This document shows positions 1 to 4,592 of a stretch of 8,399 nucleotides of DNA, one piece after another. The DNA is taken from positions 1-8,399 of the forward strand of contig JAHJKV010000449.1 of NCBI GenBank assembly GCA_018822065.1. The letters run 5' to 3'. A model generated the notes under the pieces. That model worked only from the letters and a program-made list of their open reading frames with translations. It had not been told where the DNA came from and did no database searches. The position numbers were made by a program, and so were the translations under genes. How positions within the stretch are numbered: the stretch's first letter is position 1; the number at the start of each line of letters is the position of its first letter. The DNA is from Pseudomonadota bacterium (GTDB taxonomy: Bacteria > Desulfobacterota > Desulfovibrionia > Desulfovibrionales > Desulfovibrionaceae).

Positions 1-219
1 GATACGGCTCAAACCTTGGGGGTGGATATCGACTATTTCAACAAGGACCAGTTGAACGGGGCGCAGGGAACCAAGCCCTCGGCCCTGGTGCGGCACCATA
101 TGGGCGTGGACTCGGTGTGTGAGGCGGCGGCGCTGCTGGCGAGCCAGGGGGGCACGCTGCTCGTGCCCAAAAACAAAACCCCGAGGGTGACATGCGCCGT
201 GGCCGTCTCGCTGTCGTAG
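1..219 (+). CDS. cbiG: CbiG (cobalt-precorrin 5A hydrolase), C-terminal fragment
   Basis: This is the 3' end of a gene that begins before the window; the frame is open from base 1 to the TAG at 217-219. About 72 residues remain. They fit the C-terminal domain of CbiG: a loop with KPSALV, then GVDSVCEAAALLAS, then a strand GGTLLVPKNKTPRVTCAVA, which is the usual family ending. CbiG opens the lactone ring of cobalt-precorrin 5A and releases acetaldehyde in the oxygen-independent cobalamin pathway in the cytoplasm. The next gene, cobJ, catalyses the preceding ring-contraction step and starts inside this one, so the two are surely co-transcribed and probably translationally coupled. The N-terminal and central domains cannot be judged here. 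Identification rests on these motifs and on the neighbour. Confidence 0.85.
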   Translation, partial: DTAQTLGVDIDYFNKDQLNGAQGTKPSALVRHHMGVDSVCEAAALLASQGGTLLVPKNKTPRVTCAVAVSLS

Positions 220-962
220 GACTCGGGCCGGGAGACTCCGGCCTACTGCCGCCCCTGGCCCGAACCGCCCTAGAGAACGCCACGGTGGTGGTGGGCTACA
301 AGGGCTACATCGACCTCGTGGAAGCGGTGCACCTCCAGGGCAAGAAAGTGCTCTCAACAGGCATGATGGGCGAGGTGGAACGGGTGAACCTGGCTGTGGA
401 CGAGGCCCAGGCCGGAGGTGACGTATGCATGGTCTGCTCCGGCGACCCTGGCATCTACGCCATGGCCGGACTGGTGCTGGAAGCCCTCGATACCAGGGGC
501 CTGCTGGAGTCCGTCGATTTCGACGTAGTGCCGGGAGTCCCCGCCTTCTGCGCCGCTGCGGCCATCCTCGGCGCACCCCTGATGCATGATTTTGCCGCCG
601 TGAGCCTCTCGGACCTGCTCACGCCTTGGGAGAAGATCGCCAAACGACTCGACGCCGCAGCCGATGCGGATTTCGTCATCGCCATCTACAACCCTCGCTC
701 GAAAAAAAGAGCCGGTCACCTGGAAGCAGCCCTTGAAATTATCGGGGGTCACCGCAGTCCTGACACGCCTGTGGGCATCGTGGGCCGCGCATTTCGCCCC
801 GGACAACTCGCATCGATCGCCACTCTCGCCACCCTCGACGTCAACTTGGTCGACATGCAGACCATCGTCATCATAGGCAATTCAACGACTCGGGTCGTCG
901 GTGGACATATGCTCACCCCCAGAGGCTACCACGACAAATACGATGTTGGGGGTGGCCGGTGA
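192..962 (+). CDS. cobJ: Precorrin-3B / cobalt-factor III C17-methyltransferase
   Basis: The 256-residue protein has the usual length of a single-domain CobJ/CbiH. This SAM-dependent enzyme methylates C17 and contracts the corrin ring during cobalamin synthesis in the cytoplasm. Visible motifs in order are the SAM-loop GLGPGD (residues 10-15), SGDPGIYAMAG (83-93), VVPGVPAF (112-119), HDFAAVSLSDLLTPW (132-146), YNPRS (166-170), IIGNS (227-231) and LTPRGY (241-246). These are typical of the C17 enzyme rather than of other cobalamin methyltransferases. The ATG at 192 lies inside the end of cbiG (28-base overlap), with an AGGGTG ribosome site at 184-189, and places GLGPGD at the expected distance from the N terminus. 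With a CbiG partner the pathway is the anaerobic one, so cbiH would be an equally valid name. No terminator hairpin is seen right after the TGA. Confidence 0.93.
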   Translation: MRRGRLAVVGLGPGDSGLLPPLARTALENATVVVGYKGYIDLVEAVHLQGKKVLSTGMMGEVERVNLAVDEAQAGGDVCMVCSGDPGIYAMAGLVLEALDTRGLLESVDFDVVPGVPAFCAAAAILGAPLMHDFAAVSLSDLLTPWEKIAKRLDAAADADFVIAIYNPRSKKRAGHLEAALEIIGGHRSPDTPVGIVGRAFRPGQLASIATLATLDVNLVDMQTIVIIGNSTTRVVGGHMLTPRGYHDKYDVGGGR

Positions 963-1030
963 GCCTTTTTCACGACTTTTGTCCGGACAGGATCAATTGT
1001 TCTTTTTGTCAGCCAGTTGAGACAGATTGC

Positions 1031-1060
1031 TTGACAGAAGAGGCTGGCATTGAGTAACGC
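1031..1060 (+). promoter_or_regulatory. Candidate sigma-70 promoter for the cytochrome c3 gene
   Basis: A perfect -35 hexamer TTGACA lies at 1031-1036 in the 150-base gap before the cytochrome gene. The best -10 candidate at an 18-base spacing is TAACGC (1055-1060), a poor match to TATAAT. Transcription would start near 1067, leaving a leader of about 45 bases. The hexamer GACAGA occurs twice, 12 bases apart (1021-1026 and 1033-1038), the second copy overlapping the -35. A 10-base perfect palindrome TGTCCGGACA sits upstream at 980-989 and could be an operator, but no regulator can be named. The assignment is inference from position and one good hexamer. Confidence 0.4.
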
Positions 1061-1095
1061 TGAGGTTTGAAGAGTGTAACGGTTTGTTTGTTGAA

Positions 1096-1103
1096 AAGGA
1101 GGA
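1096..1103 (+). promoter_or_regulatory. Strong ribosome binding site of cytochrome c3
   Basis: AAGGAGGA lies nine bases before the ATG at 1113 and is a near-perfect Shine-Dalgarno sequence. It fixes the start codon and fits the high expression expected for the main periplasmic cytochrome c3. Confidence 0.85.
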
Positions 1104-1112
1104 ATTTTTAGG

Positions 1113-1490
1113 ATGAAAAAGTCTCTGTTGATCGCCCTGATGATCACCGCCCTGTTGGGCGTGTTTGCTGTTTCCATGGTCTCCGCCGCCGATGCCCCAG
1201 GTGACGGACTTGAGATGAAGTACCCCGCCGACGGCGCCAAGTACGCTCCCATCATGTTCAACCACTCCACACACGCTGCCCAGAAGTGTGAGGACTGCCA
1301 CCACAAGACCGCAGAAAGCAAGGACATGAAGTGCACCACGTGCCATGCTGACACCAGCAAGGAAGGCAAGAAGAAGGCCGATGGTTACTACCAGGCTTTC
1401 CACTCCAAGGCTGAACAATCCTGCAATGGCTGTCACAAGACCGCCAAGAAGGGCCCGACCAAGTGCAACGACTGCCACACCAAGAAGTAA
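1113..1490 (+). CDS. cyc: Tetraheme cytochrome c3, periplasmic (type I-like)
   Basis: The 125-residue precursor has a Sec signal peptide: KK at residues 2-3, a hydrophobic core at about 5-23 and a probable cut after VSA at 25. That leaves a mature chain of about 100 residues, short for the family. There are four heme-binding motifs, all CXXCH: CEDCH (59-63), CTTCH (74-78), CNGCH (104-108) and CNDCH (118-122). The whole protein has exactly eight histidines: the four motif ones plus H51 and H54 (in FNHSTH), H64 and H97. This is just enough for bis-histidine ligation of four hemes. Cytochrome c3 carries electrons between periplasmic hydrogenases or formate dehydrogenases and membrane complexes in sulfate reducers. 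The mature part is lysine-rich, as is usual for docking on acidic partner surfaces. The gene has its own candidate promoter, ribosome site and terminator. Many classical type I c3 proteins have CX4CH at hemes 2 and 4, so the all-CXXCH pattern is a variant. Confidence 0.96.
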   Translation: MKKSLLIALMITALLGVFAVSMVSAADAPGDGLEMKYPADGAKYAPIMFNHSTHAAQKCEDCHHKTAESKDMKCTTCHADTSKEGKKKADGYYQAFHSKAEQSCNGCHKTAKKGPTKCNDCHTKK

Positions 1491-1503
1491 GTTAGGTCTT
1501 CGT

Positions 1504-1532
1504 AAAAGGGGGCTGCTCGCAGCCCCCTTTTT
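1504..1532 (+). terminator. Intrinsic terminator after cytochrome c3
   Basis: A perfect 12-base stem pairs 1504-1515 (AAAAGGGGGCTG) with 1520-1531 (CAGCCCCCTTTT) around a four-base CTCG loop, with the T run at 1528-1532. It lies 13 bases after the cytochrome stop codon. Because the stem is A-rich on its left arm it could also act leftward. The next gene starts only 24 bases beyond it. Confidence 0.9.
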
Positions 1533-1556
1533 CCAACCACTAACAAGGGTGGACGC

Positions 1557-3227
1557 ATGACCCCGACCGCTTCCGACGATGATCTCCATGAATTGTCCGA
1601 TCTCATAGGCAGTGACAAAAAGGACGACTTGGACGCCTCATCCGTGAACATGACCTTTGAGCAAGAGCTTGAAGAACTCTTCTCGGAGGATTTGGACGCG
1701 CCCGACATCCCGGACAGCGATGACGATGTCCTCTCCCTTGACGAACTCACCGACGACGATGATGACATCCTCTCTCTTGATGACATTTCTGACGATTCCA
1801 ACGATTCCGACTCCCCCGACATGGGCGTTGCCACCAATGACGAACCCGACATCCTCGACGACATGGATGACGATGATGCCCTGATGCTCGACGAACTCGT
1901 CGAAGCCGACGATGACGGTGGCGATGACGAGGGCGCGTTGATCTTGGACGATCTTGCTGAAACCAGCGAAGAGCCGGAGGGAGACGCCCTGGTCCTCGAT
2001 GACGTGATCGAAGAGGAGGAAGAGGAAGCTTTTCTTTCCCTCGATGACGTGATCGAAGAAGGGGAGGCTGCAACCGACAACGATGACCTTGACGCCCTTC
2101 TGGCCGACGACAGTGACGACGATGACGCCCTCGACCTCGGATCCCTGCTTGCTGAAGGAGTTAAATCGGACACCACCAACAGCACCGACTCCATGGATGA
2201 ACTGGATGCTCTGCTCGCCGACGATGCTCCGGCAGATGAACCCTCCGGCGCGGATGACGACATCGACGCCCTGTTGGACGAAGTCGCCGAAGTGGACCAG
2301 CTTGAAATGGCCGCACCTGAAGCGGAAGATGAACTGGAGTCCCTCGACCTCGGCGACCTGAGCAGCAATGGCGGCGAGGTCGACCTTGAAGGCGACGAAA
2401 CCGGCGACCCTCTGGATGCCGACCTTGACGACGACCTCGACCTCGGCGACGACCTGCTCATCGACACTGCCGACGATGCAACTGAGGACGGCGATCTTGA
2501 ACTTCTGACTGACCTGGACGAGGAAGCCGATCTCGTCACTTCCGTCCAACCCTCCACGGCCGAAAATAACGTGGATGATGAACTGGACCTCGGCGATCTG
2601 CTTGGTGACGATTTCGACGACCCAGCCCCAGTTGAGCCTGTTACCATCGACGACGAACTAGACCTCGACGCAACCCTTGGCGACGATCTTGACGACGGCC
2701 TTGACAGTTTTGATCTCGACGCGACCGAAGAAGCCATCAGCGATGCAGAAATCGCTATGGAAAGTCTGAGCGCCGATGACCTCGAACAGGCATCTGCCAC
2801 CCCACTGGAGATGGACCCCGACATGCTCACGCTGGGAGACGATCTAGACATGGGTGAAACCGATGAATCCCAAGAGATTGACGACCTGCTCGACACCGTG
2901 GACCTCGATATTTCCGACATCGATGACGATGCCGATGTCGCCCCCCTCGACGTGGACATGGCCGCGGCCATGGAAGACGACGAGATGGACCAGGGTGTGG
3001 ACCTGGATGTTGACGTAGACGTGCTGCTGACCGAGATTGAGGCTCCTGCCGAAACCCCTGATCTGGACATCACCCCGGCCTCAGACCCCGAACTGCTCTC
3101 GCGCATCAACGCCCTTGAAGACCGCATGGACCAGTTGGAGACCCTGATTCAGGACGAAGTGGCGCGCGCTGCGGCCCAGATCATCCGCGAAGAGATCGCG
3201 GCCCTGGCTGACGACCTCGCCGACTGA
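1557..3227 (+). CDS. Very acidic, repetitive, probably disordered protein with C-terminal coiled coil; function unknown
   Basis: I do not recognise this 556-residue protein. By hand count it has about 150 Asp and 65 Glu, close to 39% acidic, against three Lys and four Arg; it has no Cys or Trp. There is no signal peptide or membrane segment, so it should be cytoplasmic. Residues 1-45 may hold short helices. Residues 59-170 carry six copies of an LxLD(D/E) unit (59, 72, 109, 128, 145, 160). The middle alternates DALLADD-type units (177-185, 215-223, 235-241) with LDLG-type units (192, 263, 294, 343). Residues 511-556 differ: I517, L520, M524, L527 and I531 follow 3-4 coiled-coil spacing and all four Arg are here. 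The start is the ATG at 1557 behind AAGGGTGGA (1545-1553). Real coding is supported by the ribosome site, a flanking terminator and a codon-phased repeat. A scaffold or multivalent binding protein is a guess. Confidence 0.85.
   Translation: MTPTASDDDLHELSDLIGSDKKDDLDASSVNMTFEQELEELFSEDLDAPDIPDSDDDVLSLDELTDDDDDILSLDDISDDSNDSDSPDMGVATNDEPDILDDMDDDDALMLDELVEADDDGGDDEGALILDDLAETSEEPEGDALVLDDVIEEEEEEAFLSLDDVIEEGEAATDNDDLDALLADDSDDDDALDLGSLLAEGVKSDTTNSTDSMDELDALLADDAPADEPSGADDDIDALLDEVAEVDQLEMAAPEAEDELESLDLGDLSSNGGEVDLEGDETGDPLDADLDDDLDLGDDLLIDTADDATEDGDLELLTDLDEEADLVTSVQPSTAENNVDDELDLGDLLGDDFDDPAPVEPVTIDDELDLDATLGDDLDDGLDSFDLDATEEAISDAEIAMESLSADDLEQASATPLEMDPDMLTLGDDLDMGETDESQEIDDLLDTVDLDISDIDDDADVAPLDVDMAAAMEDDEMDQGVDLDVDVDVLLTEIEAPAETPDLDITPASDPELLSRINALEDRMDQLETLIQDEVARAAAQIIREEIAALADDLAD
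1994..2059 (+). repeat. In-frame 21-base direct repeat inside the acidic gene
   Basis: Bases 1994-2014 and 2039-2059 are identical over 21 positions and offset by 45 bases, exactly 15 codons. Each copy encodes LDDVIEE; residues 145-157 and 160-170 are the protein-level copies. The identity at synonymous positions suggests a recent duplication of one repeat unit, in contrast to the more diverged units around it. Confidence 0.8.
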
Positions 3228-3242
3228 CGCAAAACATCAACT

Positions 3243-3279
3243 AAAAAAAGGGCTTGTGTTAAAACACAGGCCCTTTTTT
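3243..3279 (+). terminator. Intrinsic terminator after the acidic protein gene
   Basis: The left arm 3244-3253 (AAAAAAGGGC) pairs perfectly with 3270-3279 (GCCCTTTTTT). The inner bases 3255-3259 (TGTGT) also pair with 3264-3268 (ACACA) around a small TAAA loop, with a T-G wobble joining the two parts. The T6 run closes it. It lies 16 bases after the TGA at 3225-3227 and separates this gene from the small-protein/menG unit. The A run on the left arm means it could also work on the other strand. Confidence 0.9.
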
Positions 3280-3280
3280 C

Positions 3281-3438
3281 ATGGTGGATCCCATCTCGAC
3301 TCCACTGACGGCTCATGCTACAAAACGCAAAAATCGAGGGTGGTCTTCTCGGCTACCTTCGTTTCCCGCCCGGGCTACGATCCATGTGGGTCGGGGCCAT
3401 TTCCCACCGGGCGGGTTTTCAACTGTATTGGAGGATGT
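3281..3438 (+). promoter_or_regulatory. Leader region with long-range inverted repeat before the small protein/menG unit
   Basis: This 158-base stretch must hold the promoter of the following unit, since a strong terminator lies just before it. I see no convincing -35/-10 pair. It does hold a perfect 9-base inverted repeat: CCCGCCCGG at 3365-3373 and CCGGGCGGG at 3407-3415. The 33-base interior can pair further (TGGG 3387-3390 with CCCA 3403-3406), and TTTT follows at 3416-3419. This could be an RNA hairpin in the leader, possibly a weak terminator or attenuator placed 10 bases before the ribosome site. It matches no riboswitch class I know. Confidence 0.35.
3430..3434 (+). promoter_or_regulatory. 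Ribosome binding site that sets the start of the 58-residue protein
   Basis: GGAGG lies four bases before the ATG at 3439. The reading frame stays open upstream to about 3256, but that extension would run through the terminator hairpin and the leader, so the short start is preferred. Confidence 0.7.
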
Positions 3439-3615
3439 ATGGACAAGGTAGATAAAAACGTCTTGCAAGTGGCGAAGGAAGTGGTCATCAAGTTCATCGA
3501 GGTTGGCCGAATCTCGCCTGCCAACTTTTCCGAGCATTTCCAGATCATCTATCAATCCGTGCTCGACACGGTGAACACGGCGGAACAGGCTGAAACCGAA
3601 GACGGAGACGATTAG
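3439..3615 (+). CDS. Small 58-residue conserved-looking protein, function unknown
   Basis: The predicted cytoplasmic protein has no signal peptide, membrane segment or Cys. Residues 1-46 look like two or three amphipathic helices (VAKEVVIKFIEVG, then SPANFSEHFQIIYQSVLDTV), and the tail from residue 47 is acidic and probably disordered. The helical part loosely recalls the N-terminal region of MucR/Ros-type regulators, where a similar helix-SPADLP-helix pattern occurs, but the zinc-finger part is absent and I would not call it one. The stop codon lies three bases before the menG ATG, so the two genes form an operon and probably share translation. It may serve menaquinone methylation or only be carried with it. 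The start is chosen from GGAGG at 3430-3434. Confidence 0.75.
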   Translation: MDKVDKNVLQVAKEVVIKFIEVGRISPANFSEHFQIIYQSVLDTVNTAEQAETEDGDD

Positions 3616-3618
3616 TCC

Positions 3619-4347
3619 ATGGCCCTTCAGCCCGCAGCTGACGAGAAGGCCCATGGCCGCAAGGTTGCGGCCATGTTTGGACGCATTGCCCGTTGGTATG
3701 ACTTTCTCAACCACGCCCTGAGCCTGGGCCAGGACCATGTCTGGCGCTACCGTCTGGTGCGCCACGTGCGCCCGGCAGAAAACGGTCTGGTGCTGGACCT
3801 TGCCGCAGGCACCATGGACGTTTCCACAGAACTGCTGCGCCAATATCCGTCAGTCCAAGTGCTGGCCCTCGATTTTTCCAGGCCCATGCTGGTCCAGGGG
3901 GCTAGGCGCAAGGTTCAGGGCAAACGGGAAGGACGCATCCAGCCCGTCCAGGCCGATGGCCGATTGCTGCCCCTGCCGGACAACTCCATGGACGGGGCTA
4001 CCATTGCCTTTGGCATCCGCAACATCCTGCCTCGGGAAGAATGCTATGCCGAGGTTCTGCGGGTGCTCAAGCCAGGAGCCCGTTTCTGTATTCTGGAATT
4101 TGGCACAGGTTCGCGCCGGGTCTGGAAAGGGGTCTACAATTTCTATCTGGACAAGCTCTTGCCGCTCATCGGCAAGGTCGTCTCCGGGGATTCAAGTGCC
4201 TACCGCTACCTGGCAGACACCATCAAATCCTTCCCGGACGAACGAAGGCTGGCCCAGGAACTGATTGACGCCGGTTTCACACGGGTGTTCCACCTGCCCA
4301 TGCTCTCGGGCATCGTTTACGCACATATCGCAGAGAAGGAAGGCTAG
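3619..4347 (+). CDS. menG: Demethylmenaquinone methyltransferase (UbiE/MenG family)
   Basis: This 242-residue class I SAM methyltransferase is of normal length for UbiE/MenG. It should perform the last step of menaquinone synthesis, C-methylation of demethylmenaquinone at the inner membrane face. Family signatures are KVAAMFGRIARWYDFLN near the N terminus (15-31), motif I VLDLAAGTMDVS (58-69), an acidic residue after strand 2 (LALDFS, 82-87), DGATIAFGIRN (125-135), LRVLKPGARFCILEFG (147-162) and SSAYRYLADTIKSFPD (192-207). Motif I has GTMD where most UbiE proteins have GTGD. The ATG at 3619 is three bases after the upstream stop; a weak GGAG lies at 3604-3607. Since mqnB lies in the same window, a menaquinone-only role is more likely than ubiquinone. 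The gene ends at TAG 4345-4347, overlapping the stop of the opposite-strand gene, with no terminator. Confidence 0.92.
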   Translation: MALQPAADEKAHGRKVAAMFGRIARWYDFLNHALSLGQDHVWRYRLVRHVRPAENGLVLDLAAGTMDVSTELLRQYPSVQVLALDFSRPMLVQGARRKVQGKREGRIQPVQADGRLLPLPDNSMDGATIAFGIRNILPREECYAEVLRVLKPGARFCILEFGTGSRRVWKGVYNFYLDKLLPLIGKVVSGDSSAYRYLADTIKSFPDERRLAQELIDAGFTRVFHLPMLSGIVYAHIAEKEG

Positions 4348-4541
4348 CTGCTGGCAAGCCAGATCAGCAGGGAACCGGCAAGCATGGCAATGAGTCCCAT
4401 GAACCGAAGCGGCTTCGACCCCTGCCCGGCCAGAAGCGCCAGAAACCGGGGCATTTTTTCGGCAAACAGAAAATACGGCACCCCCTCGATGACAAAAGCC
4501 AGACCGAGAGCAGTGACGAAAAGCGAAGAATTGAACTGCAT
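4344..4541 (-). CDS. DUF2065 (YjeT-like) small inner-membrane protein
   Basis: The 65-residue protein has two hydrophobic segments: about residues 7-26 (FVTALGLAFVIEGVPYFLFA) and about 45-63 (MGLIAMLAGSLLIWLA), joined by a polar loop with KMPRF and SKPLR. The order short N terminus, VIEG, PYFLF, basic loop, GL..MLAGSLLIWL is the DUF2065/YjeT pattern and the length fits. The role of the family is unknown. The gene runs opposite to its neighbours; its TAG and the menG TAG share the palindrome CTAG at 4344-4347. No Shine-Dalgarno sequence is visible before the ATG (4539-4541), so the start rests on the protein pattern. Confidence 0.82.
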   Translation of the reverse strand: MQFNSSLFVTALGLAFVIEGVPYFLFAEKMPRFLALLAGQGSKPLRFMGLIAMLAGSLLIWLASS

Positions 4542-4592
4542 AGATAATATGGTAGCCGGGCTGCACCCGATTGTCTACCAGCGGAGAAACAG
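4542..4592. promoter_or_regulatory. Short divergent intergenic region (DUF2065 / sugar dehydrogenase)
   Basis: Only 51 bases separate the two divergent start codons. On the plus strand GATAAT (4543-4548) is a five-of-six match to the -10 box and would give a leader of about 38 bases for the dehydrogenase, but no good -35 lies at 16-18 bases upstream, inside the DUF2065 gene. The minus-strand TATTAT (4549-4544) is too close to the DUF2065 ATG to serve as its -10 with normal spacing. GGAGA at 4583-4587 is the ribosome site of the dehydrogenase. Confidence 0.35.

Noticed and set aside
1433..3127. A 564-codon open frame on the minus strand, rich in Ser and Arg, opposite the acidic gene.
   Set aside because: It is the shadow of GAC/GAT-rich codons read in reverse (giving TCG/TCA/TCC serines). 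It has no ribosome site, spans the cytochrome terminator and has no recognisable domain.
1113..3227. Idea that the acidic protein is a direct redox or docking partner of the lysine-rich cytochrome c3.
   Set aside because: Cytochrome c3 has a signal peptide and is periplasmic; the acidic protein has none, so they should not meet.
3256..3438. A 61-residue N-terminal extension of the 58-residue protein in the same frame.
   Set aside because: It would start with TTG inside the terminator hairpin and cross the leader; GGAGG lies directly before the ATG at 3439.
3315..3455. A 46-codon ORF from ATG 3315 through the leader of the small-protein gene.
   Set aside because: No Shine-Dalgarno site before it, and it overlaps the real start in another frame; no coding signal beyond being open.
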